Shown piece by piece: positions 1 to 8,816 of a stretch of 64,000 bases of DNA. A program made the position numbers and the translations under genes. The stretch covers positions 574,001 to 638,000 of the forward strand of contig NZ_UAPU01000007.1 of assembly GCF_900445255.1 (NCBI RefSeq), written 5' to 3'. The notes below the pieces were generated by a model, which was not told the origin of the DNA, did not search any database, and saw only the letters and a program-made list of their open reading frames with translations. Numbering within the stretch: the first letter of the stretch is position 1; every line of letters starts with the position of its first letter. The stretch comes from Anaerobiospirillum thomasii (GTDB lineage Bacteria; Pseudomonadota; Gammaproteobacteria; Enterobacterales; Succinivibrionaceae).

Positions 1-948
1 GATAAAATCATCAGTGACTTTGGCCTTGAGTCTAAAAGAGATGAGATTAAAAAGTGGTATAACGGCTATAGATTTGGCAATGATTATGTCTACTGCCCAT
101 GGTCTTTAATGGAGTACTGCGCCTCATCAAAACAAAATGGCAGCAATGAACCTGAGGCCTTCTGGGTTAACACCTCAGGCAATGACATTATCACTCTGTA
201 CACTAAAAACTCAATTGAGGCCAATGATGCTGACACTACACAAAAGCTGCAGGATTTAATGGATGGTAATGCAGTTTTAATAAAACTCTCTGAATTTAGT
301 GTTTATCCTGATATTACAAAAGGTATGGAGTTTGATACCTTTTGTACCATGATGCTGCAAACAGGCTATGTCACCTTTGATGAAAATTCAAAACTCAAAG
401 GAATGGTCAGCGTTAAAATACCAAACTATGAGGTAAGGCAGGCCTTTGAGACCAAATTCTCTTACTTATATTCTAATAACAATGATAGCTGGAAAGATGA
501 AGGCTTTAAGCTTTTAGATGCACTGATGAGCAATGATATTGACATGGCTCAGGCTATTATAAACTCTGTTCTGAGAATCTATATAAGTATAAGACACTCA
601 GGATCTGAGCAATACTATCATGGCTTGATGCAGGGTCTTTTAATTAGCGCTGCACAAAAGAACAATATTAAGGTACTAGATGAGAGCGAGAGCGGTATTG
701 GTTATAGCGATATTATACTTAAAGATTTTATGTATAAAAGAGCTATAATCCTGGAGTTTAAACGCGCTGGCGATGAAGATCTATGCCTTAGGACAGCTAA
801 TGAGGCCACAGAGCAGATTATTAAAAAAAGATATGCAGATCTTTTTGATACACAGTATACACAGGTATATGGTATAGGTATTGGCTTTTGTAGAAAATAC
901 TGTGAGATAGCATCACTTGGCAATATTGCAAAGCAGGATACAATTTAG
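1..948 (+). CDS. AAA-ATPase-like / PD-(D/E)XK nuclease family protein, 3' part
   Basis: The reading frame is open from base 1, so this is the C-terminal ~315 residues of a gene that starts outside the window. It matches residue for residue, with about a dozen differences, the C-terminal half of the AAA-ATPase-like protein at 2961-4634. The visible part holds the end of the ATPase module (KKWYNGYRFG, then PWSLMEY) and a C-terminal nuclease-like motif, GYSDI followed by ILEFKRA, which fits the D...ExK pattern of the PD-(D/E)XK (DUF1703-type) domain. Proteins of this family are common and repeated in Bacteroides and Succinivibrionaceae; their cellular role is not established. The tandem near-identical neighbour points to recent duplication or gene conversion. 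Confidence 0.85.
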   Translation, partial: DKIISDFGLESKRDEIKKWYNGYRFGNDYVYCPWSLMEYCASSKQNGSNEPEAFWVNTSGNDIITLYTKNSIEANDADTTQKLQDLMDGNAVLIKLSEFSVYPDITKGMEFDTFCTMMLQTGYVTFDENSKLKGMVSVKIPNYEVRQAFETKFSYLYSNNNDSWKDEGFKLLDALMSNDIDMAQAIINSVLRIYISIRHSGSEQYYHGLMQGLLISAAQKNNIKVLDESESGIGYSDIILKDFMYKRAIILEFKRAGDEDLCLRTANEATEQIIKKRYADLFDTQYTQVYGIGIGFCRKYCEIASLGNIAKQDTI

Positions 949-1156
949 TGAGCAATGTTGAAAGATGAAGATTTCATCTGGCTGTCAAACTCATAAAACC
1001 TTATACAGTGATGCAAACTATATATTTGCTCACATAGACAATTAGCTTTTTTATGTATGTATGACCATGTGTCATATTGATTGTAAAGTAAGATTGGATA
1101 AAGTACGAATCTTTATACAAGAGCAGCTATAAATAATCAGGATAAAGGGACGTATT
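949..1156. other. Intergenic spacer between tandem AAA-ATPase-like genes
   Basis: AT-rich spacer between the stop of the first AAA-ATPase-like gene and the start of the second. The only clear signal is a ribosome binding site (AAAGGGA, 1144-1150) just before the ATG at 1157. Confidence 0.5.
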
Positions 1157-1381
1157 ATGATTAAAAACAATGGCACAGTTGTCTTATCTGGTGAAGAGGA
1201 CTTTGCCAGTCATATTTTAAATAATGGCTATTATGTTGATAAGACATATTATCTTAATGATCTCTTTATAAACAGAGGTGATAAAAACACTTTATTCACC
1301 AGACCTCGCGAGAGTGAACTAAAAACTGTGTAAACGAAGATAGATGATTTAAAATATAACCATTATCGGAGTTTACTTAAT

Positions 1382-2629
1382 ATGGCAAGAATTAAACATA
1401 GCCCAATGGCTGAAAAGATAGCTGACCTTATAATGGAGCACTACAACCCAAAAGATGCCCAGAGTGCTCAAGATGCTATTAAAGAAGCATTTGCACCTGT
1501 TTTTGAAAGGATCCTTAATACTGAGCTTGATGCTCATTTAGGCTATAGCAAGAGCAGCACTGATGAGAAGGAGACCACCAACAGGCGCAACGGCTATTCT
1601 AAGAAAACCATTCAAGGCTCATTTGGTGAGGCAGAGATCAACACTCCACGTGATCGTGAAGGAACCTTTGAGCCAGTAATTATCCCAAAAAGGGAAAAAG
1701 ACGTATCTCAGATAGAGCAAAAGGTCCTGGCCATGTATGCAAGAGGCATGAGTCAGAGGGATATAAGCTCAACCATTGAGGAAATCTATGGTTTTAAGCT
1801 CTCTCAAGACAAGATCTCCACTATAACGGACCTTATCCTGTCGGATGTTAATGAGTGGCTTAACAGGCCGTTAAAGCCTCTGTATACCTTTGTCTTTGTA
1901 GACTGCATCTATGTCAAGATGAAGAATGACAAGGGCTCTACAGAGAATCATGCCGTATATGTAATATTAGGCTTAGATGCTGAGGGGTATAAAGAGGTTT
2001 TGGGGCTTTATATATCCCCAACAGAGTCAAAGTCATGTTGGATGAATATATTTGACAATATCAAGAGCAGAGGCGTTAAGGACATACTTTTCCTGTCTAT
2101 GGACGGTGTCTCTGGTCTTGAAGACGGAGTAAAGTCTATATTCCCGCAGACAGTTGTACAAAGATGCATTGTGCACCTTATACGCAATGCCTGTAAATAT
2201 GTCCCTTACAAGGATTTAAAGGCTTTCTGTGCCGACTGCAAGGCAATGTATGGAGCTATTAATGCAGAGGCAGCTGAGGAAGCTCTGCTGCACCTTATAG
2301 ACAAATGGGGTGATAAATACCCTGGAGCTATAAGGGTGTGGGAGAACAATTTCAACCATGTAACACAGCTGTTTAACTATCCATCGGCAATACGCAAAAT
2401 CATGTACACCACTAATGCTATAGAGGCCGTAAACTCCAGCTTACGTAAGGTCACTAAAATAGGTATGTTTGAGAACAAGAATGCCGTGTTTAAAGTCTTT
2501 TATTTAAGAATTACAGGCGACCTGGCCAAGAAATGGGGTGTGAGCAGAGTCAGGAACTGGACATCTGTCTTAAACCAGATGACATGCATTGATAGTCTGG
2601 CTGAACGTATAAGGCCATATATAAACTAG
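1382..2629 (+). CDS. IS256-family transposase
   Basis: The 415-residue protein has the normal IS256/MULE-type length. DDE residues are visible: the first Asp in FVFVDCIYVKM, the second in LSMDGVSGLEDG, the family C-x2-H in VVQRCIVHLIR, and the Glu in TTNAIEAVNSSLRK. The N-terminal part has the usual NRRNGYSKKTIQ and GEAEINTPRDREG segments. It cuts and rejoins the ends of its own element. It appears intact, so the element may still be able to move. It stops at TAG, one of several cases here showing that TAG is a normal stop codon. Confidence 0.95.
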   Translation: MARIKHSPMAEKIADLIMEHYNPKDAQSAQDAIKEAFAPVFERILNTELDAHLGYSKSSTDEKETTNRRNGYSKKTIQGSFGEAEINTPRDREGTFEPVIIPKREKDVSQIEQKVLAMYARGMSQRDISSTIEEIYGFKLSQDKISTITDLILSDVNEWLNRPLKPLYTFVFVDCIYVKMKNDKGSTENHAVYVILGLDAEGYKEVLGLYISPTESKSCWMNIFDNIKSRGVKDILFLSMDGVSGLEDGVKSIFPQTVVQRCIVHLIRNACKYVPYKDLKAFCADCKAMYGAINAEAAEEALLHLIDKWGDKYPGAIRVWENNFNHVTQLFNYPSAIRKIMYTTNAIEAVNSSLRKVTKIGMFENKNAVFKVFYLRITGDLAKKWGVSRVRNWTSVLNQMTCIDSLAERIRPYIN

Positions 2630-2663
2630 TTTTTAAGCGTATAGGAGCAAGCCCGCCGCGCGG

Positions 2664-2826
2664 ATAGGTAATACTACGTATTACCTATGGGTTGTCGCAT
2701 CCTGTAAAACATAGAGCCAAGGGAGACAAAACGTGATAAACATGGGATTCCTGCCCCCTCAGCCATTTATGGACAAGCCCCTACGGGGTTGGCTACGCCA
2801 ATCCATAAAAGGCTTTCAGGGGCAGG
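2664..2826 (+). other. Structured non-coding 3' region of the IS256 element
   Basis: Two strong hairpins follow the transposase stop. The first (2664-2688) has an 11-bp perfect stem, ATAGGTAATAC with loop TAC. The second (2750-2826) is a long arm: CCTGCCCC pairs with GGGGCAGG, then AGCC.TTTATGGA with TCCATAAA.GGCT, and an inner AGCCCC-TAC-GGGGTT stem. No open frame of note covers this DNA. It could be a terminator, a regulator of transposase expression or a transposition cofactor; the sequence alone does not decide. Confidence 0.6.
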
Positions 2827-4634
2827 AAGAGGCAAAATCATGAAATGAGGTATTGAATTGTTGAAAAAAACAAGATAGCATAAATTTAGATTCTAAAATT
2901 GCGCAATTAAAGAATAAGAGATCTTAGTTTACACAGATCTCCGTTCCCTCCCGACCTCGCCGCTTTGGCAAAACCTTAAATATGTCCATGATTAAGGCCT
3001 TTTGTGAGCTTGACTATAAAACCCCTGGGGATACCTCCTATCAGCAAAAACTCTTTATAGACAATGGCCGTAATCTTGCTGTAGCTCAGGATGAGTATAA
3101 AGAGCTTCGTGATAAGGTTATGGGACAGGTGCCTGTTATCTATGTGTCTTTTAAAGGTATTGAAGGCCTTTGTTTTAAAGAAGCCATAGTCGAATTTTTA
3201 AGAGTTATTTATGAGGTATATTCTAATTACTCTTTTTTAAAAAACAGCAAGATTTTAGCCGCTGATGATTTATATAGATTTACTGATATTGATTATTTTT
3301 GTAAAGCTGAATATAAAAACTTATCTGATCCTATTAAGTTAGATCAGGCTGTTTCTTTCTGTAAATCTTTTATAAGCATTCTTGCAATTCTTTTACATAA
3401 AGAATTTAATAGACAGGTATTAATTATTATAGATGAGTATGATGTGCCACTGCAAAAGGCTGTTGTGGCTAAAGAGCCTTACTATGATGAAATGCTCTCC
3501 ATCATAAGAAGTATAAGCATATCTGTCTTTAAACAGCAGGGTAATCCATGGCTGTATAAGGGCATTGTCACTGGCTGTTTAAAAATTGCTCATCAAAGTA
3601 TCTTTACTGATGCTAATAACTTTACCACTTTTAATGTCAACGATGAGCTTTACTCATCCTTTTTTGGTTTTACACAGGATGAGACAGAGAACATCCTATG
3701 TGACTTTGGACTAGAGTCAAAAAGAGATGAGATTAAAAAGTGGTATAACGGTTACAGATTTGGCAATGATTATGTCTATTGCCCGTGGTCTTTAATGGAG
3801 TACTGCGCCGCATCAAAACGCAACGGCAGTAATGAGCCAAAGCCTTTTTGGGTTAACACCTCAGGCAATGACATTATCACTCTGTATACAAAAAACTCAA
3901 TTGAGGCCAATGATGCTGACAATACACAAAAGCTACAGGATTTAATGGATGGTAATTCAGTTTTAATAAAACTCTCTGAATTTAGTGTTTATCCTGATAT
4001 TACAAAAGGTATGGAGTTTGATACCTTTTGTACCATGATGCTGCAAACAGGCTATGTCACCTTTGATGAAAATTCAAAACTCAAAGGAATGGTCAGCGTT
4101 AAAATACCAAACTATGAGGTAAGGCAAGCCTTTGAGACTAAATTCTCTTACTTATATTCTAATAACAATGATAGCTGGAAAGATGAGGGTTTTAAGCTTT
4201 TAGATGCACTGATGGGCAATGATATTGACAAGGCTCAGGCTATTATAAACTCTGTTCTGAGAATCTATATAAGTATAAGACACTCAGGCTCTGAGCAATA
4301 CTATCATGGCTTGATGCAGGGTCTTTTAATTAGCGCTGCACAAAAGAACAATATTAAGGTACTAGATGAGAGCGAGAGCGGTATTGGTTATAGCGATATT
4401 ATACTTAAAGATTTTATGTATAAAAGAGCTATAATCCTGGAGTTTAAACGCGCTGGCGATGAAGATCTATGCCTTAGGACAGCTAATGAGGCCACAGAGC
4501 AGATTATTAAAAAAAGATATGCAGATCTTTTTGATACACAGTATACACAGGTATATGGTATAGGTATTGGCTTTTGTAGAAAATACTGTGAGATATCATC
4601 TCTTGGCAATATTGCAAAACGGGCTATGTCTTAA

Positions 4635-4961
4635 AAGAAATATCTTTAAAAGTAATATCAAGTGATTTAAGAACTATATGCATTGTCACACTGTAATATT
4701 GCCATCATCAAGGCGTGCTGATTAGTGCTTTTGACACATGGTTTTATTCTCAAAATCTGGTATAAATTTTCCATCTTTGGGTGATACTTTAGATGCAAAG
4801 CAGGCAGCAAAATACTCAACTATTTTTGATGTTTTCAAGCTGACCGTTAAGGCAGATCTCTGCAAGTTCAGCTCCAGAATGAACAGACATAGTTTGCAAT
4901 AAACAAATTTGAGAGTGAACTAAAAACCATATAATAATGACTAATACGCCACTACAGTATT
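4635..4961. other. Gene-free stretch with an IS256-end remnant and decayed coding traces
   Basis: No intact gene. At 4911-4928 the bases GAGAGTGAACTAAAAACC repeat the left end of the IS256-family element at 1310, without a partner end, so this is probably a remnant. On the minus strand around 4730-4860 a frame reads like a protein C-terminus (LKTSKIVEYFAACFASK, ending MCQKH and stop) but is broken upstream by a TGA. I do not recognise it. The stretch ends at the 187-bp direct repeat. Confidence 0.4.
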
Positions 4962-5148
4962 TTTATCTGTTAAATCTCAAATGGTCCCTCACTTGTATTC
5001 AAATCTTTTTAAACCATCAGGGGCAGGATAATTCCTGCCCTGTCTTTAAGAGCTGCCTTTTGCCACACTTTTTCTTCTGCCTCGACGCACTGTACTTTTT
5101 GCCCCATCAGTCTTTGCCACCGCCCCATCTAGCGCAGCGCAGAGACCT
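4962..5148. repeat. 187-bp direct repeat, left copy (giant target duplication of IS-A)
   Basis: These 187 bases are identical, base for base by eye, to 20714-20900. They duplicate the last ~100 bp of the CobS/MoxR-like gene (20798-21910) and its terminator hairpin. The repeat directly abuts the left end of IS-A at 5149, and its twin directly abuts the right end at 20713, which is the geometry of a target-site duplication. The founding IS1634 of Mycoplasma mycoides is known for direct repeats of unusual and variable length, up to hundreds of bp. Confidence 0.88.
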
Positions 5149-5318
5149 CCCGAGTTTGACAGTTTGTAATCACGACAATTAATACAATTGGCTTTCCATC
5201 GAGGATTGCCAATTTTTTTTGACTTAAAACTTATTGAATTCTATTATTGCAAACTATTGCGAATTATTTAGATACAATATATAATGGTGCTATAGTTAAG
5301 CTTATAGGGGGTCTTGCT

Positions 5319-5972
5319 ATGTCTACTATTGTCGCCGTTAAAAAAACTAAAGGCGTCCAATATGTCTCCATTGTTGAGGTTACATCTATAAAGGTTAATG
5401 GTGTCAAAAAGCAAAAACAGAAGACTATTAAATCTCTTGGACCTTTAGATAAGCTTCTTGAGAAAGATCCTGATGCCTTAACCAAATTACGCAAGGAATA
5501 TCAAACCCCTACTTTAAAATATAGAGAGCAAAGGGCAGATCTAGTTGAGAAACATATTAAAGGCATTGATATTACCCAGGCAGATTTACAAAGAAAGACC
5601 GTATCCATAAGTCTTAACTATGGGCTTTGGGCTTTAAAACCTTTATGGGATAACGTACTGACATTAAAGCGTCATATTTACTATATTCAGAACAGTAAAA
5701 GCTCAGTACAGTTTGATGTAAATGCTGTGTTATCTTATCTGACTTTTCTAAAGGTGGTTGATCCAAAATCTCAGTTTAAGGCCTTTAATCATCAAACAAA
5801 GTTTTTATGTTCGCCTCTTAAGGATATAGGCTTGCACGACCTATACAGGGCTTTGGACTTTGCCCATAAGTTTAAGGATGAAATTTTTATCCATATACAC
5901 AATCGTATCTGTGATAATTTCAATCGCTCGATGACCATGGTGTCACTGCTAAATGAGAATGACGCATTTTAG
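5319..5972 (+). pseudogene. IS-A transposase, N-terminal part (gene split by a transposon)
   Basis: The likely start is ATG 5319 (MSTIVAVKKTKGVQYVSIVE), preceded by GGGGG; an in-frame ATG at 5247 is possible but less likely. The N-terminal domain with VKKQKQKTIKSLG is the one seen before the DDE domain in IS1634-type transposases. Native codons end at 5940 (RSMTM), where the 9-kb transposon enters at CCATGG; the last residues, VSLLNENDAF, come from the transposon end. The gene resumes at 15015. The two parts join in frame into about 734 codons. Confidence 0.88.
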
Positions 5973-5992
5973 CTAAGTCATTTTGTCATGCC
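5941..5992 (+). repeat. Left terminal inverted repeat of Tn-D
   Basis: It starts TGTCACTGCTAAATGAGAAT and contains several copies of the short motif ATGAC/GTCAT, likely integrase binding sites. It matches the inverted right end (14957-15008) with few mismatches, strongest across the TTTTAGCTAA core. Confidence 0.85.
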
Positions 5993-6045
5993 TTTAAAGC
6001 ATTTTGTTCTAATTGTATTAAATAACCTCAAATAGCACATAAAAA

Positions 6046-6073
6046 AAATGATCCCATATAGGGACCATTTTCG
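6046..6073 (-). terminator. Terminator after the Tn-D ATPase gene
   Basis: Read on the minus strand, AATGGTCCC-TATAT-GGGATCATT is followed by a run of eight T. It lies about 30 bp past the stop of the leftward ATPase gene and near the transposon end. Confidence 0.75.
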
Positions 6074-6100
6074 TGTATTATCCTTCTTGTATTATCTTCT

Positions 6101-6955
6101 TTATCCCAAACACATGTTTGGTGGCAGTTCTCTTTCAATGACAGCTCTAACAAGATCTTCATTGATCACAGACTGTCTGCATTTAGCTGCATAGATCAGA
6201 GAATGTGTGCAGATTTTGTTGATAACTCTAGGCACGCCAGCTGAGGCGTTACTTATCATCTCTATAGCGGCCGATGAAATTATGGTGTCATCGGTTCCTG
6301 CATATTTGAGATGTGTCTCTATGTACTGAGCAACCTGCCAGTTATCCAGAGCCGGAATCTTGCAGATCTGATCTATGCGCTGAATAATAGCCTTATGATC
6401 TTTATGTGCTATCAAGTCCCATAACTCGTTCTGGCCAGAGAGGATTAGACTCAGAGGATTGCCAGAATCAAATTCGCAATTGAGCATAAATCTAATTTCC
6501 TGCAGAGTGCTACGATTATTGTGATGATCTACCAGGTGAGCCTCATCTACAATTATGACTACATTCTTGCCCTTGACCTCCATTTCCTTATAGAGCATAT
6601 CCTGGAGCTGTATACGTGCATCTTTGGTATGGAACTTGGCTTCATAGCCCATTTTTGTCAGAGGTATTGCATAGAGCCAGCGGGCAGAGAGATTACTGTC
6701 AGATACATAGAGAATAGTGTACTTGTCATCATCAAGTTCGGCACTAAGAGCTCTTAGCAGAGTACTTTTACCACAGCCAGGGGCTGCTGTAAGTACAGCA
6801 AACTGCTTGTTTTTGGCAGCATAGAGCAGACGCCCCATGCTGTCTAGAAACTGCTCTGACTGATAGAGGGCCTCGACAGGTATATTCTGCGTAAATGGGG
6901 TAGATGACATATTGAAAAAAGCCTTAAAATCCAGGTTTGGCAGATTCTCGTACAT
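6101..6955 (-). CDS. TniB/TnsC/ExeA-like AAA ATPase of Tn-D
   Basis: 284 residues. Walker A is AAPGCGKST near residue 60 and Walker B VVIIVDEAHLV near 130; sensor and arginine-finger segments follow (LSLILSGQNEL, IIQRIDQICKI). The C-terminal helical part GVPRVINKICTHSLIYA is typical of the TniB/ExeA group. In Tn7-, Tn5090- and Mu-like elements such ATPases choose the target and activate the DDE integrase. The gene starts about 10 bp after the integrase stop, so the two were one operon before IS66 entered. It appears intact; loss of its upstream partner probably silences the element. Confidence 0.85.
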   Translation of the reverse strand: MYENLPNLDFKAFFNMSSTPFTQNIPVEALYQSEQFLDSMGRLLYAAKNKQFAVLTAAPGCGKSTLLRALSAELDDDKYTILYVSDSNLSARWLYAIPLTKMGYEAKFHTKDARIQLQDMLYKEMEVKGKNVVIIVDEAHLVDHHNNRSTLQEIRFMLNCEFDSGNPLSLILSGQNELWDLIAHKDHKAIIQRIDQICKIPALDNWQVAQYIETHLKYAGTDDTIISSAAIEMISNASAGVPRVINKICTHSLIYAAKCRQSVINEDLVRAVIERELPPNMCLG

Positions 6956-6965
6956 AATTTATATC

Positions 6966-7447
6966 CTATAAAGTGTTGTTATCATTGTTGATTTTGCTTT
7001 GAACAGCATATGGAGATGCCACCTCTGGGCCTCTTGCCATATTTCTGCTCTCAGTGCTCTTATAAAACTTACTGTTAAAATCTCGGACAAACTCATCCTC
7101 AGTAGTATAGGTGCCATCCCGTCTGGCTTTGTCTCGTGACAGAGCCATACAGTAGCGGGGTGGGCATGTGTTGACCTCATCAGGGCGCTGTTTATGTCCC
7201 TGTCCTTTACCTCCAGTCTTTGCAGGTTTGTCACAGGCATTGTCTGCAGGTGCCTTATTATCTGTATCTGTTTTATAATCTGGCTGAGGGCAGCTCTTGA
7301 GATTTAAAGGCTCAATGACTCTTATATCTTTAACATCCAGGACCTGATAAACAATGCCTTTTTCATCTATCATGAATTCTGCAGAGTCATTGACATAAAT
7401 ACCTTTAGAGGAATCCACAATAGCTTTATAGCTTATGTTATTGATAC
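6966..7447 (-). pseudogene. C-terminal fragment of the Tn-D DDE integrase
   Basis: Taken alone this looks like a 150-residue protein starting at 7418. Joined across the IS66 element it is the C-terminal domain of the integrase at 12630-13709: the frame reads GTVSI, then NNISYKAIVDSSKGIYVND, with no break. This corresponds to the beta-barrel/C-terminal region of Mu-type transposases, where an IDxKGxxYxV-like string (IDEKGIVYQVLDVKDIRVIEP) is visible. The distal part is polar and rich in charged residues (GGKGQGHKQRPDE), a likely site for contact with the ATPase. Confidence 0.88.
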
Positions 7448-7521
7448 GTAACTAGAAACTATTAGGACCCTTTAAAAAGTCGCTGATCTATATAGAATAT
7501 TTCCAAAACGGAGGAGACTAT

Positions 7522-8334
7522 ATGGATCGCCCAAATTTAAAATCTGTAAATAATCTTTCTGAAGAAGAACGTAAGGCTCTTACTAACGATTTGATTCAGA
7601 CCAAGCTTTGCTCTTATCAATTAAGCCATAAGTATGGTATGGCCACTCAGCGTAGCATTTTAATTTTCGCCCGAGAGATCTTAGGTGATCTGTTTGAAAG
7701 TCGCGAGCAACTGGCCTTGATAACATTGCTTAAAGAAATATACCGTCTGGTGAAGGACGGAAGAGGATTAGCATATATTTGTAAAAAGTTTGGTATTTCA
7801 AATCACTTCGGTTATAAAATCATAAGACAGTTTTCACATCCTACCACAAAATATTGTATTGAGAATGGTACGCTGCTTAAGTCTGCCGATGGCATGTATC
7901 TGCCAACACTAATACTTCATTATAACAATGATATTCCACAGAACAATAAAGAGCATGAGCTGGCAGATACCCAAGGCAGTTATGTCTGCTCTGAAAAGTT
8001 AAAGCCATTTAGTTTTATAGATGTAATTGATGATGCTCAGTCAGAGGCCACACCCTTAGCAGATACAACACTACCAGCTGAAGCTCTGCCTTCACATGAT
8101 ATGGCAGGTTCATCAACCATGTCGGTGGCTTTAAGAAGTCAAACAGAGGAAGAAGACGGCGTCAAATCGGTTCCTGCGCTTATAAATCAGGATGGTGTAA
8201 CCCACTCAGATACTAAATCAAATCATTTGATAAAAGTAAATATGGGCACTATCTCTTTTGAATACTGCAGTGTAGCTGAGCCAGAGCTATCTATAGCAAA
8301 ACTTATAAGTCATATTGGCATAAATCAGGCGTGA
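7522..8334 (+). CDS. IS66 TnpA-like protein
   Basis: 270 residues, first gene of the element, preceded by GGAGGAG. The N-terminal half looks like a helix-turn-helix region (LIQTKLCSYQLSHKYGMATQ, then a second segment DGRGLAYICKKFGISNHFGYKI), as in IS66 TnpA. The C-terminal half is low in clear motifs and ends in a hydrophobic tail. IS66 elements need this protein with TnpB and TnpC for transposition. It is much longer than a typical TnpA of about 130 residues. The assignment rests on position and the helix-turn-helix look. Confidence 0.7.
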   Translation: MDRPNLKSVNNLSEEERKALTNDLIQTKLCSYQLSHKYGMATQRSILIFAREILGDLFESREQLALITLLKEIYRLVKDGRGLAYICKKFGISNHFGYKIIRQFSHPTTKYCIENGTLLKSADGMYLPTLILHYNNDIPQNNKEHELADTQGSYVCSEKLKPFSFIDVIDDAQSEATPLADTTLPAEALPSHDMAGSSTMSVALRSQTEEEDGVKSVPALINQDGVTHSDTKSNHLIKVNMGTISFEYCSVAEPELSIAKLISHIGINQA

Positions 8335-8350
8335 GCTTAGGAGATAGATA

Positions 8351-8665
8351 ATGTTTTTACCTCAGAATATGCGTATTGTGCTGGTCCGAGAGCCTGTCAG
8401 TGGCCGTTTTGGCATGTACAGGCTTTTAGCTCAGCTGTCTAATAATGCATTTGGTGTTGGCTGGAACGGAGTAGACCGCATAGCAGTACTTACCTTTAAC
8501 AAGAAAAGGACCATAGCCACGATGATTATAGTGGATAGTAGTGGAACTTCGCTGGTACGCAGAGTACTCAACTCTGGTCGTTTTGATATAGAGCTAGATG
8601 AAGGAAAAATTCCCCTTTCTTATACTCGCAGTGAGCTTGAAGAGCTGCTAAGACTTGATACTTAA
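8351..8665 (+). CDS. tnpB: IS66 TnpB-like protein (Orf2 family)
   Basis: 104 residues, 16 bp after tnpA with AGGAGATAG before its ATG. The IS66 Orf2 pattern is visible: an early VLVREPVSGRFGMYRLL segment like the family string with PxDxRxGxxxL, then a beta-rich middle (AVLTFNKKRTIATMIIVDSSG) and the end RRVLNSGRFDIELDEG. This small protein is required for IS66 transposition, but its biochemical job is not settled. Confidence 0.8.
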   Translation: MFLPQNMRIVLVREPVSGRFGMYRLLAQLSNNAFGVGWNGVDRIAVLTFNKKRTIATMIIVDSSGTSLVRRVLNSGRFDIELDEGKIPLSYTRSELEELLRLDT

Positions 8666-8816
8666 GTTGCGATTTAAACCATTGAAAATAAAAGAAAAAT
8701 ATCTGTATAGAATTGTGATATAAATCACCTAAAAATGCTGTTATTTTAGGTGATTTTCTTTATTTATCAATATAATTATGGTATAATTGACCTATCCACG
8801 AATTGAGGTGTTTATT

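Larger units (their letters stand above)
1310..2952 (+). mobile_element. IS256-family insertion sequence, complete, 1643 bp
   Basis: Both ends are defined by an 8-bp target duplication GACCTCGC (1302-1309 and 2953-2960) and by imperfect terminal inverted repeats of about 32 bp. The left end begins GAGAGTGAACTAAAAACTG and the right end, read inward, GGGAGGGAACGGAGATCTG; both continue TGTAAAC.AAGAT, with about 25 of 32 positions equal. Eight-bp duplications are usual for IS256. The element carries one transposase gene and an unusually long, hairpin-rich 3' region of about 320 bp. It interrupts the AAA-ATPase-like gene exactly in the Walker A codons. Confidence 0.93.
1157..4634 (+). pseudogene. 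AAA-ATPase-like / PD-(D/E)XK protein, disrupted by an IS256-family element
   Basis: The gene starts at ATG 1157 (ribosome site AAAGGGA) and encodes MIKNNGTVVLSGEEDF up to FTRPR at 1309, where the IS element enters. It resumes at 2961 with RFGKTLNMSM. Removing bases 1310-2960 restores the family Walker A motif RPRRFGKT and one frame of about 608 residues. The rest has a Walker B-like IIIDEYDVPL and the C-terminal GYSDI / ILEFKRA nuclease motif. The downstream piece (ATG 2982) is a long frame on its own but lacks half of the P-loop region, so it is unlikely to be a working ATPase. Its C-terminal half is nearly identical to the gene at 1-948. Confidence 0.88.

Noticed and set aside
4937-5182. 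An 81-residue plus-strand frame near the IS-A left end
   Set aside because: It lies almost wholly in the 187-bp repeat, which is the reverse strand of the CobS/MoxR-like gene end; no protein character.
6959-7240. A 93-residue minus-strand frame overlapping the integrase C-terminus
   Set aside because: It is out of frame with the integrase, which joins perfectly across the IS66 element.
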